Source of the DNA: Caldibacillus debilis DSM 16016
GTDB lineage: Bacteria; Bacillota; Bacilli; Bacillales; Caldibacillaceae
Assembly (NCBI RefSeq): GCF_000383875.1
Contig: NZ_KB912902.1
Coordinates: 1-61,642 of the forward strand
DNA: 61,642 nucleotides
Direction: 5' to 3'
Shown here: in pieces, positions 1 through 9,528 of the stretch
Layout of the letters: the number at the start of each line of letters is the position of its first letter
Position numbering within the stretch: the stretch's first letter is position 1
Notes under the pieces: generated by a model
The model's database searches: none
What the model saw: the letters and a program-made list of their open reading frames with translations, nothing else
Told to the model about the DNA's origin: nothing
Program-made: the position numbers and the translations under genes

Positions 1-1
1 A

Positions 2-118
2 AAAGTCGTATATTTGACCGTTCAAGATTTTAACGAGAAATGGGCAGAACGAAAGTTGCGAGGATTTGCCGAAGCGCAGGAAGCCCTCGAGCGAATGTTT
101 GAAGAACGTTATCATTAA
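2..118 (+). CDS. transposase, C-terminal fragment (IS256-like)
   Basis: An open frame enters from the left edge and ends with TAA at 116-118. The visible 38 residues run from KVVYLTVQDFNEKW to ALERMFEERYH. The pattern of a hydrophobic strand, a KW pair and a final FEERY-like end is what I know from C-termini of IS256/Mutator transposases, which move DNA through a DDE catalytic site. No catalytic residue is visible here. The adjacent IS-like terminus at 253-276 supports the assignment. It could be another transposase family. Confidence 0.5.
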   Translation, partial: KVVYLTVQDFNEKWAERKLRGFAEAQEALERMFEERYH

Positions 119-170
119 CCAAATAATGTAAATAGATGAGATGAGGGGATTCTCCCTTTCCCCCTCAAGA

Positions 171-186
171 GACTGAATATTCAGTC
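171..186. repeat. 16-bp perfect palindrome in the IS 3' region
   Basis: GACTGAATATTCAGTC is a perfect palindrome. It is followed by a G-run/C-run pair (about 190-210) and flanked by a larger inverted pair (AATGTAAATAGAT near 125 against ATCTATCTTACATT near 241). The whole stretch can fold into a compound hairpin between the transposase stop and the IS terminus. It may terminate transcription from either side; no long T-run confirms this. Confidence 0.5.
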
Positions 187-242
187 CCCTGGGGGGGAAC
201 CAGCCCCCCCTCTATTCCAAATCTATTTCAGAGATACCCTAT

Positions 243-569
243 CTATCTTACATTACACAAAATTCTTGACGGTACCAAATCCTCTTCAATGTCAAAATTG
301 TCCTTCTTAATGGGTGCCTTTTTTTCAACAGAAGTAGTTACTTGTTTGGCTGGTGCATTCGTTTCAAAATTTTCGTCTCTTTTTTTTAGTTGCTTCAATT
401 GAATATTTTTAAAACCAAGATTAAACAAAATACTTTCCAGTTCACTGATCGAAATTTCAATACCATAATGTTTCACGAGAATGCCTTTCAATTCGGCCAA
501 ATAAATTGGTTCCGATTTCTCATATATTTCCAGAATTTTATTTAAATGCCGGATTGATTCAGCATTCAT
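243..569 (-). pseudogene. helix-turn-helix-like gene truncated by IS insertion
   Basis: The frame encodes 108 aa from an ATG at 569, with a weak GGAAGTGA ribosome site. Residues about 20-55 (AELKGILVKHYG, ELESILFNLGF) look helical and could be a winged-helix DNA-binding fold; residues 60-95 are charged and probably disordered. The last residues (VPSRILCNVR) and the stop are encoded by the insertion-sequence terminus at 253-276, so the native C-terminus is missing. The gene is divergent from the helicase at 656 with an 86-bp gap, which suggests a regulator or partner of it. I do not recognise the family. Confidence 0.55.
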
Positions 570-585
570 CTTAATTCACTTCCAG

Positions 586-614
586 TTGAATTATATTTAT
601 ATTTATTTTAGTAT
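586..614 (+). promoter_or_regulatory. candidate sigma-A promoter of the helicase gene
   Basis: TTGAAT at 586-591 and TAGTAT at 609-614 are separated by 17 bp and lie about 40 bp before the helicase ATG at 656. Each hexamer matches the sigma-A consensus at four of six positions. The surrounding DNA is very AT-rich, which lowers the weight of the match. Confidence 0.4.
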
Positions 615-655
615 GAATTTGTAGAAAGTAAAATATTTCGAAAGGGTTTCCAAAT

Positions 656-3600
656 ATGTTCCTGAATACAGTATCCGATTCCTTGAACGCATTATTTAAT
701 AAAAATCACTTTTCGAAAAAAACATTAATTGTATTAAAGGGGTTTCCTAAGAAATCTCTTCAAAACCTATCGATACCAAAACTATTTGCCGATTCTTTTG
801 AATGGTTGTTGGACTTAGAAGAGAAGAAGTCCGAATTATTGATTGCAGCTGTACAAAAATTCAACGAACCCAATCTGGCCTACTGGTGTACTTTTGAAGA
901 ATTGGTGGCCGTTTCCCGTAACGCCTTGGAAAATCTCTATGATATCAAAATTTATCGCAACAATCTCTTCCATAACTTCTTTCCATTAAATTATCATATT
1001 GCCGATATTGATACAGTATATGAAAAGTATTTTGACAATCTTGAAGACCAATTACAAATTCCTGAAGAAATCAGCCTTATCACCAAATATTATGGAAATA
1101 TGATTCGCCTATCTAACGGCAGTTTTTACATTTCCTTTACCAACAAAGAGGAGGACGAAATTCCGGTCTTTGAACAAAAACCTCTTTCATTTCCCTTCCC
1201 CGAAATCGAGGAAGCCGATCATTTGATCGATTTGTCAGAAGATGAAACACCATTTCTTGAAATGCTCGATTCTTTCCACTCCTTTGATACTGTTCCGGAT
1301 AAAATCGTCCTCGGGTGGAGGGGGGATTTGAATCAGTTCCCCCATCAATACTTGGAACGATTGGAGGTTTTATCCAATCTATTTCCTAAAATTTCCATCT
1401 TAAGAAAAAAACAAATTGTCGAGGATACAACTATAAAAAGGGAAGAGGAATACAAAAAAATATTGAGAACTTATTGGGGATATTCTGATTTTCGACAGTT
1501 GAAAATGTATAAAAACGTCGATGATCCTGTTAACCCGAAAGAAACTATTTTAATTTCACAGGCCCAAATCATCCATGACTTGGTGGAACAGGCCGAACGT
1601 GCGATGCACGATCAACCGTTTCGCGATATTTTTGTTACATCGTCGACTGGAGCCGGAAAATCCTTGATGTTTCAAATCCCGGCGGTATATTTGGCCGAAA
1701 AATATAAACTGTTGACAATCATCATATCCCCCCTCATCGGCTTGATGAAGGATCAAGTGTATAGTTTGCAAAGCAAAGACATCACTTTTTCTGCTACCAT
1801 TAATTCAGAAATATCACCAGTTGAGAAGATGAATATTATAAATAAGATCCAGAATGGAGATATTTCCATTTTATATATTTCACCGGAAACGTTATTGAGC
1901 CGGTCTGATATTTCAATGTTAATTGGAGAAAGAAAGGTTGGTTTGTTTATCATCGATGAAGCACATATCGTCACCACTTGGGGAAAATCGTTCCGTGCAG
2001 ACTACTGGTACTTGGGCAATTACTTGCAAAAACTGCGTAGATCTATGAAATTCCCTGTTGCAACATTTACAGCCACCGCCATTTATGGTGGCATCGAAGA
2101 TATGTTTGGGGAAACTAAGGATAGTTTATATATGGTGAACCCCATCAATTATTTCGGATATGTCAAACGCGATGATCTTAAGCTCCACTTGCACAGAATT
2201 GATCGAGAAATCAGTCAAGAAAAGGAGTATTTGTACACAAAATTTTTTCTTTTGCATGAGCGGATGATCCGAGCTTATAAAAAAGGAAAGAAAACGCTTA
2301 TTTATTTCCCGTTTGTCAGTTTGATTCGGGAATTCTATATGTATTTGGAAAGACAAGCAGAACCTGAATTATTGAAAAATGTAGTTACCTATTATGGAAC
2401 GATGAAAAAGGAGGAAAAGGACGATAACTTTTTGAAATTCAAAAACGGTGATTGTCTATTCATGCTTGCCACAAAAGCATTTGGTATGGGAATAGACATC
2501 TCAGATATTGAAAACGTGATCCATTATGCACCTACAGGAAACGTCTGCGATTATATTCAAGAAATTGGCCGTGCTGCCAGGGATGAACATTTGATCGGCA
2601 ATGCCTATTTCGACTTTTCAAAAAAGGATTTCAAATATGTGAACATGCTGCACGGAATTAGCACTATCAAAAAAAGACAGCTAATTCAAGTAATGGAAAA
2701 AATACTTTCCATCTACAAAAAAGAGAGAAACAAAAAATACGCCCGGAATCTTTTAATCAGTTCCGAAGACTTCCATTATATTTTTTCAAGGAACCAACAC
2801 TCCGATTATGACAAGGATGAATTGGATAACAAATTGAAAACAGCCCTATTAATCATTGAAAAAGATTTTATAAACAAATTGGGGTACTCACCGATCGTGG
2901 CACGTCCTCGTAGTATTTTTTCCATCGAGTACGTTAAAGTAAAGAGGGACAGTGAACACGAATTTGTTAAAACATTTAAAGATTACGCCAAAAAAATCCA
3001 AACGTTGGATGAAGATTATTTTGGGGGCGTTTACCAAATTGATATGAGACGTTTATGGGAGAACCATTACAAAGAGTTATCCTTTCCACAATTTAAATAT
3101 TATTTTCATCAAAAAGACCAACGCCTACAATTAAAATGTTTAGATATTCTAGAGTCAGTGTTTGTTATAGATATTGATCTTCATCAAAAAAATGAATCTA
3201 CATTTCTTAGCGAAGTTCGGACAATTAGTGAACAACTATCTAACATTTTGGGTAGATTCATCCGTAGTGAAGAATATTTTTTTATTTCTGATCTTGCAAG
3301 AGAAGTACAAATGATGTTCGGGAGATCAAAATATCAGGCCGACTCTTTAGCCAATCAAATTATCCAAAGTATCATTCGATTTCAAGATGCATTGAAGAAA
3401 ACAAGAACACAAAGAGTTCATATAATTACCGAAAAAGAATCGGGAGAAGAACAAAGATATAAGCTTATGGTAAGATCCGATGATTTTTTCCGTTTTCTTA
3501 TCACGCATATGGAAAAACTCTTATATCAGTCGATCAAAATGGAAAATGGAAAATATAAATTATTTCTAACCAAAGGGAATACTTTAGAAGTGGACAAAAC

Positions 3601-3907
3601 ATTTATTGCCCTGGGCTTATTTGAATCAATGGAAAAATTACTGTATGAAGTTAAAGGCGGGGATAATCCCGAAATCTTTATCCGTGTAAACTCTCAATTG
3701 CAAATTGAAAGGGTAATTCACAATCCAGAAAAATATGAAAATATGATTCTTAAGAACGTTTATCAACGACATTTGATTTCGGTAGCCATGCTTACTTACC
3801 TGTTTGAAAACGAAGTACCGACAGAACAATTTTGGGAATACATCGAAGACTATTTCCTTGGAATCATTCCGGACGAAGTCTATGAAAAAGTCGCGAACAT
3901 TAATTAA
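656..3907 (+). CDS. RecQ-like superfamily 2 DNA helicase, 1083 aa
   Basis: This is an ATP-dependent helicase with a RecQ-like motor. Visible motifs are Walker A SSTGAGKS near residue 329, the DEAH box IIDEAH near 432-437, TATA (motif III) near 472, ATKAFGMGIDI (motif V) near 605 and QEIGRAARD (motif VI) near 635. The roughly 300 residues before the motor and 420 after it match nothing I recognise; the RecQ zinc-binding and HRDC domains are not apparent. The C-terminal part contains KGGDNPEIFIRVN near residue 1000. The length is well above the usual 600-700 aa of RecQ. The start has a GAAAGGG site nine bases upstream. The gene is AT-rich compared with its neighbours, sits beside an insertion sequence and a divergent small gene, and so is probably acquired. 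A role in phage or plasmid defence is plausible but not shown. Confidence 0.8.
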   Translation: MFLNTVSDSLNALFNKNHFSKKTLIVLKGFPKKSLQNLSIPKLFADSFEWLLDLEEKKSELLIAAVQKFNEPNLAYWCTFEELVAVSRNALENLYDIKIYRNNLFHNFFPLNYHIADIDTVYEKYFDNLEDQLQIPEEISLITKYYGNMIRLSNGSFYISFTNKEEDEIPVFEQKPLSFPFPEIEEADHLIDLSEDETPFLEMLDSFHSFDTVPDKIVLGWRGDLNQFPHQYLERLEVLSNLFPKISILRKKQIVEDTTIKREEEYKKILRTYWGYSDFRQLKMYKNVDDPVNPKETILISQAQIIHDLVEQAERAMHDQPFRDIFVTSSTGAGKSLMFQIPAVYLAEKYKLLTIIISPLIGLMKDQVYSLQSKDITFSATINSEISPVEKMNIINKIQNGDISILYISPETLLSRSDISMLIGERKVGLFIIDEAHIVTTWGKSFRADYWYLGNYLQKLRRSMKFPVATFTATAIYGGIEDMFGETKDSLYMVNPINYFGYVKRDDLKLHLHRIDREISQEKEYLYTKFFLLHERMIRAYKKGKKTLIYFPFVSLIREFYMYLERQAEPELLKNVVTYYGTMKKEEKDDNFLKFKNGDCLFMLATKAFGMGIDISDIENVIHYAPTGNVCDYIQEIGRAARDEHLIGNAYFDFSKKDFKYVNMLHGISTIKKRQLIQVMEKILSIYKKERNKKYARNLLISSEDFHYIFSRNQHSDYDKDELDNKLKTALLIIEKDFINKLGYSPIVARPRSIFSIEYVKVKRDSEHEFVKTFKDYAKKIQTLDEDYFGGVYQIDMRRLWENHYKELSFPQFKYYFHQKDQRLQLKCLDILESVFVIDIDLHQKNESTFLSEVRTISEQLSNILGRFIRSEEYFFISDLAREVQMMFGRSKYQADSLANQIIQSIIRFQDALKKTRTQRVHIITEKESGEEQRYKLMVRSDDFFRFLITHMEKLLYQSIKMENGKYKLFLTKGNTLEVDKTFIALGLFESMEKLLYEVKGGDNPEIFIRVNSQLQIERVIHNPEKYENMILKNVYQRHLISVAMLTYLFENEVPTEQFWEYIEDYFLGIIPDEVYEKVANIN

Positions 3908-3911
3908 AACA

Positions 3912-3951
3912 GAGCCCTTATCCGGATTAAAGACAATCCGGATAAGGGCTC
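3912..3951 (+). terminator. strong terminator after the helicase
   Basis: A perfect 17-bp stem (GAGCCCTTATCCGGATT with its complement, loop AAAGAC) starts five bases after the helicase stop and is followed by CCTATTTTA. The stem is symmetrical, so it could also stop leftward transcription arriving from pyrR. Confidence 0.85.
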
Positions 3952-4070
3952 CCTATTTTAAAATGTATAGTTTTTCATGTTATCTACAATTATTGTTCTA
4001 AATTTTACTCAAGTTCGCCTGTTATAAATTCACTCCTTCTGTTGTTGACGCGAAAACCCTTCGAAACACC

Positions 4071-4129
4071 AAAAACCCCGAGGGGAGACGAAACATATAA
4101 AGGTTTAAAGCGTTACGTCTGCCTCGGGG
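4071..4129 (-). terminator. terminator downstream of pyrR
   Basis: On the minus strand CCCCGAGG pairs with CCTCGGGG and an inner CAGACG pairs with CGTCT, followed by a T-run (TTTTTGG). It lies 22 bases after the pyrR stop. In B. subtilis an attenuator stands here, between pyrR and pyrP; this hairpin may be its remnant, but I see no clear PyrR-binding consensus and no pyrP follows. Confidence 0.75.
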
Positions 4130-4150
4130 CTATTCTTTTGGAAACTCAAC

Positions 4151-5622
<1,472 letters not shown>

Positions 5623-5636
<14 letters not shown>

Positions 5637-6144
5637 GCTGCCTCTCCTTTTTCCCTTTCCATTCTTCCGCAAACATGTAAAAAATCAGGATGAATACGCC
5701 CGTCACCAGGGCGCTGTCGGCCACGTTGAAAATCGGGTAATGATAGGAGAAAATGCGGAAATCGAAAAAGTCGACGACTTCCTTTCGGAAAAGCCGGTCG
5801 ATGAAATTCCCCAGCGCGCCCCCCAGCATAAAGGATAGGCCGAGGTTTAGCCATCTGCTTCCCTTGCGGTTTTTATAAAGATAATAGACCATAAACGCCG
5901 CGGCCGCGATCGTGATGAGATAGAATAGCGCCATCTGATTTTGCAGGATTCCCCAAGCCGCGCCTCGGTTCCGGTGGGAAGTGATGTAAAAAAAATTCTC
6001 GATGACGGGGATGCTCTCCCCGACAGCCATCTTATCGACGATCGTCCATTTGGTCAGCTGGTCGATGACCACGATCAAAAAGGCGATGAAAAAATACACG
6101 AAAAAATACCCCCAAATTGTCCTCGTCTTTAAGCATTTTAGCAT
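5623..6144 (-). CDS. lspA: lipoprotein signal peptidase II
   Basis: LspA cuts the signal peptide of diacylglyceryl-modified prolipoproteins in the membrane. The 173-aa protein has four hydrophobic segments and the conserved sites TSHRNRGAAWGIL, GGALGNFIDRL and FNVADSAL, the last two carrying the catalytic aspartates. The N-terminus is about ten residues longer than usual, so the true start may be slightly downstream. In B. subtilis the next gene upstream would be ylyA and then ileS; here the carbohydrate locus lies between. Confidence 0.95.
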
Positions 6145-6227
6145 TTGCCCCGTCCCTTTTGCAACGCAAATCCGACGAATGGCCGCTTCCCGCGGGCCTC
6201 TCCCGCCTTGCCGTCCGCATGCGCACT

Positions 6228-6264
6228 AAAAAAGGGTAAGGGATATCTCTTTCCCTACCCTTGA
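6228..6264 (-). terminator. terminator of the carbohydrate operon
   Basis: On the minus strand AAGGGTAGGGA pairs with TCCCTACCCTT (one bulge) and is followed by a six-base T-run. It lies about 50 bp after the stop of the last gene of the locus and before lspA. Confidence 0.85.
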
Positions 6265-6315
6265 AAAATGCTTCGCGGCAGACCATATTGCTTGATCAGT
6301 TACTAGTTTTTTTTT

Positions 6316-7287
6316 TCATGCCCACCACATTTCCGCCGGTTGTTCCTTGAACATGCAATTTTTCAAAAGGGAGATCGCCTTGGACAGGCCTTCGTCGATC
6401 GAAGCCAACATGTCTTCATGTTCGATGGAAATCACGTGGTCATAGCCAACAACCCGAAGCATGCTGATGATATCCTTCCAAACCTTTTCCCCGTGGCCAT
6501 AACCGACGGAACGGAACGTCCAAGCCCGATCCGCCACTTGGCTGTAATGTTTCGTGTCAAGGACGCCGTTAACCCGGATGTTAGCTTGATCCAGGAACGT
6601 ATCTTTGGCGTGAACATGGAAGATAGCCTTTTCCTTGCCCAACTTCTTGATCGATTCGACCGGGTCGATCCCTTGCCAAAACAGGTGGCTCGGGTCGTAA
6701 TTGGCGCCGATCTGTTCCCCGACGGCATCCCGCAGTTTAAGCAGCGTTTCTGGATTGTAGACGACAAAGCCGGGATGCATTTCAAAGGCGATCTTTTTCA
6801 CGCCGTGTTCTTTCGCGAATTTCGCTTCCTCCCGCCAGTACGGGATGACCACTTCATTCCATTGCCACTCGAGGATTTCCTGATATTCCGGAGGCCAGGC
6901 GCAAGTGACCCAGTTCGGATACTTGGCGCCGGGATGATCCCCGGGACAGCCGGAAAACCCGTTGACGACTTCCACTTCCAGCTCTTTCGCCAATCGGACG
7001 GTATCCCGCCATGATTGATGGGAGGCCTCGGCGATTGACTTATTCGGGTGGAGCGGGTTCCCGTGGAAGCTTAACCCACTGATCACAAGGCCTCTGCTTT
7101 CGATCGCTTTTTTATATGCCTCCAATTCCTTCGGATGTTCCAACAAATGCCTCGGATTGCAATGGGCTTGGCCGGGATAGTACCCCGTCCCGAGCTCGAT
7201 CGCTTCGAGACCCATTTCCACCACCTTGTCCAGCATTTCCTCGAAAGATAGATTTTGATAGAGAACAGTGAATACGCCGAGCTTCAT
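6316..7287 (-). CDS. sugar phosphate isomerase/epimerase-like TIM-barrel protein
   Basis: The 323-aa product belongs to the xylose-isomerase-like TIM barrel family (IolE/IolH, AP endonuclease 2 fold). Metal-ligand motifs are visible: IAFEMHPGF, GANYDPSHLFWQG and IFHVHAKDT, giving Glu, Asp, His and Asp/His ligands. Members catalyse epimerisation, dehydration or beta-elimination of (keto)sugars. The ATG at 7287 has AGGAGGG seven bases upstream. It is the last gene of the unit and sits 11 bp behind a Gfo/Idh/MocA dehydrogenase, a pairing typical of oxidise-then-eliminate pathways. The substrate is not readable from sequence. Confidence 0.85.
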   Translation of the reverse strand: MKLGVFTVLYQNLSFEEMLDKVVEMGLEAIELGTGYYPGQAHCNPRHLLEHPKELEAYKKAIESRGLVISGLSFHGNPLHPNKSIAEASHQSWRDTVRLAKELEVEVVNGFSGCPGDHPGAKYPNWVTCAWPPEYQEILEWQWNEVVIPYWREEAKFAKEHGVKKIAFEMHPGFVVYNPETLLKLRDAVGEQIGANYDPSHLFWQGIDPVESIKKLGKEKAIFHVHAKDTFLDQANIRVNGVLDTKHYSQVADRAWTFRSVGYGHGEKVWKDIISMLRVVGYDHVISIEHEDMLASIDEGLSKAISLLKNCMFKEQPAEMWWA

Positions 7288-7298
7288 TACATTCCCTC

Positions 7299-8435
7299 CT
7301 ATCTGATTTCTACCCATTGTTTCGTTTCATGGCTCTTCAAAATCGCTTCGACAATCTTCATGATGTTATGGCCGTCTTCGAACGTTGCATATTCGACGGC
7401 AGCCTTGCCGGGATTACGAACGTGATCATAAAATTCCAGGAACAGGTTTTTCAAGGCATCCGGCCACCCTTCCTGATGGCCGCCCGGGTAGTGGACAAAA
7501 CGTCGGGACTCTTCCGTAAGCAAGGACGGATCCCGCATCAGCAGGCCGTTCGCCCCATCTCGTTTGCCGATCCACAACTCATTCGGCTTTTCCTGATCCC
7601 AGCTATAGGTCGTGTCCTTTGTCGAAATCTCGAAAAATAGCCGATTTTTTCTTCCGGCGCTCACTTGGGACACGGTGAAGGCTCCAGTCGCTCCGCCCTC
7701 AAAATGGACGAGCACATGGCCGGCATCCTCGGTGTCGATTTCCACTTCCTCATATTCCGAATGTTCCGCGGCGGCAAAGGTCTTCACTTCTTCCTTCGGT
7801 TTTTTCCTTTTCGGATGGATCGTTTGCAAATCCGCAAACACACGGACGATCTTATTCCCAAGGATATATTGAACGGTGTCGCACCAGTGGGAGCCGATGT
7901 CCGCAATGGCACGGGAAGGGCCGTTCAAACGTTTATCCAGCCGCCAGCTATAATCGGTGGGATAAAGGAGCCAATCTTGAACATAACCTCCGTGGACCAA
8001 ATACACCTGTTTTTCCCCTTTCAAGCGGGATTTAACCTCCTGGACGAGTGGGTAGAACCGGTAGTTGAAACAGACCCCGTGGATCCGGTTGTTTTCCAAT
8101 GCGATTTCATGGAGTTGGCGCGTTTCTTCACTCGTTATGGCCAACGGTTTTTCCGACAGGACATGTTTTCCCGATTCCAGTGCTCGTTTGTTGATCGGAA
8201 AATGGAGGGAGTTGGGGGTGCAATTATGGACGACTTCAATTTCTTCATTCTTTAGCATTTCTTCCACATCGTCATAAGCATAAGCAACCCCGAATTTTTC
8301 GGCCAACCCTTTGGCGCTAGAGAGCGACTGGGAGACGATGGCGGTGACTTCCACGTTCGGCACTCGCCGGAGCGCCTCCAAGTGGGAAGTGGCCGAAAAT
8401 CCTGTTCCGACGATAGCTGTTTTGATCGTTCTCAT
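7299..8435 (-). CDS. Gfo/Idh/MocA family NAD(P)-dependent dehydrogenase
   Basis: The 378-aa protein has an N-terminal Rossmann fold (AIVGTGFSATSHLEAL) and the family EKPLA motif with the catalytic lysine near residue 95. The C-terminal domain contains CFNYRFYP, GGYVQDW near residue 155 and GDIG-like ADIGSHWCD. A YxQDW..SWR arrangement like this is one I associate with levoglucosan dehydrogenase, a member of this family; the match is from memory and not proof. The ATG at 8435 has AAAGGGATGG upstream. It follows the permease and precedes the isomerase, so it probably oxidises the imported sugar or a derivative. Confidence 0.85.
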   Translation of the reverse strand: MRTIKTAIVGTGFSATSHLEALRRVPNVEVTAIVSQSLSSAKGLAEKFGVAYAYDDVEEMLKNEEIEVVHNCTPNSLHFPINKRALESGKHVLSEKPLAITSEETRQLHEIALENNRIHGVCFNYRFYPLVQEVKSRLKGEKQVYLVHGGYVQDWLLYPTDYSWRLDKRLNGPSRAIADIGSHWCDTVQYILGNKIVRVFADLQTIHPKRKKPKEEVKTFAAAEHSEYEEVEIDTEDAGHVLVHFEGGATGAFTVSQVSAGRKNRLFFEISTKDTTYSWDQEKPNELWIGKRDGANGLLMRDPSLLTEESRRFVHYPGGHQEGWPDALKNLFLEFYDHVRNPGKAAVEYATFEDGHNIMKIVEAILKSHETKQWVEIR

Positions 8436-8462
8436 TCCACAACCATCCCTTTTCAAATATGA

Positions 8463-9506
8463 TTATATCCTTTCCTTCCTTTGCAGCAGCACAGCCGCGA
8501 TGACGATGAACCCTTTGAATGCGTCCCGCAAAAAGGGGGGCACGCCGAACAGGTTCAGCAGATTGTTCATGACAGCGATGATCAGCATCCCGAAGACGGT
8601 GCCGACGATGGAACCCCTTCCGCCCATCATGCTCGTCCCGCCAACAACGGCCGCGGCAATCGCATCCATTTCCAATCCGCGGCCTGCGTTGGCGAAATCC
8701 ATCGCTCCGATCCGAGACACTTGGATGGTCGATGCGAAGGCGACCAAAAGGCCCATTAGGGCATAAACATGAAACTTCACTTTGTTCACGTTAACCCCGG
8801 AAAGTTTCGCCGCCTTCTCATTGGAACCGACCGCGATGATTTGGCGGCCGAAGGTGGTCCGTTTCGAAACATAATGCAAAATGATGGCGATGATGGCCCA
8901 ATAGATGATCGGCATGATCATAAAATTTCCGATTTGGAAACTGGCCAATTGCAAAAAATCGACCGGTACGGTGGGGTTATACCCTTGCATGAAGTGTTGA
9001 GTTACACTCCGAAACACCATCATCGTACCCAAGGTGGCGATGAAGGGAGGAATCCTCCCCAACGTGACCAACAATCCGTTCGCCGCTCCGAGCAAGTAAC
9101 CAAAAATCAGGACGATAATGATGGCGACAATGAAAGCCGGTGCGCCTGTAAGTCCGAATCCGGCCAAAATCCCCTTCGTTCCTGCGTCGATCAACATCAT
9201 CAACATCGCGCCAATGACGACTAACGTGGAACCGACAGCCAGGTCGATCCCCCCGGTCATAATGACGAGCGTCATCCCCAAAGCGATTATCCCGGTAGCC
9301 GCGTTATTCCGCAAAATATTGATCCAGTTGTTCAGCCATGCCTGGAACCATTCGCCGAACGAATCATAGTCGAATCCCAAAACCAGCGTCTGCAGGACGA
9401 TCATAATGAGCAATGCAATGGCCGTACTGAACAAGGGTTCCGAGTCCCATTTCTGTTTGAACCAACCGATAAATCCGATCTTTGATTTTGCGTTGCTATG
9501 CTCCAT
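8463..9506 (-). CDS. sugar ABC transporter permease (RbsC-like)
   Basis: The 347-aa membrane protein has about ten hydrophobic segments and the family signature of RbsC/AraH permeases: GIIALGMTLVIMTGGIDLAVG near residue 70-90 and FATLGTM-like FIATLGTMMVFRS. It forms the membrane channel of a carbohydrate importer with the ATPase and binding protein encoded just upstream. The ATG at 9506 has an AAGGAGG site. The family moves pentoses, hexoses, cyclitols and AI-2; the cargo here is unknown. Confidence 0.92.
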   Translation of the reverse strand: MEHSNAKSKIGFIGWFKQKWDSEPLFSTAIALLIMIVLQTLVLGFDYDSFGEWFQAWLNNWINILRNNAATGIIALGMTLVIMTGGIDLAVGSTLVVIGAMLMMLIDAGTKGILAGFGLTGAPAFIVAIIIVLIFGYLLGAANGLLVTLGRIPPFIATLGTMMVFRSVTQHFMQGYNPTVPVDFLQLASFQIGNFMIMPIIYWAIIAIILHYVSKRTTFGRQIIAVGSNEKAAKLSGVNVNKVKFHVYALMGLLVAFASTIQVSRIGAMDFANAGRGLEMDAIAAAVVGGTSMMGGRGSIVGTVFGMLIIAVMNNLLNLFGVPPFLRDAFKGFIVIAAVLLQRKERI

Positions 9507-9528
9507 AATCGGCCTCCTTCTCCCTTAC

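Larger units (their letters stand above)
1..276 (+). mobile_element. right end of an IS256-like insertion sequence
   Basis: This is the right end of an insertion sequence that continues beyond the window. It contains the end of a transposase-like frame, about 130 bases of untranslated DNA, and a terminal motif at 253-276 (TTACACAAAATTCTTGACGG followed by TACC) that resembles terminal inverted repeats of the IS256/Mutator family. The terminal motif lies inside the minus-strand reading frame of the next gene, which shows that the element inserted into that gene. The left end and the target duplication are out of view, so the family call rests on the C-terminal residues and this terminus only. 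Confidence 0.55.

Noticed and set aside
656-3907. Assignment of the helicase to DISARM, Hachiman, Zorya or another named defence system
   Set aside because: No neighbouring genes of those systems are visible and the accessory domains do not match from memory.
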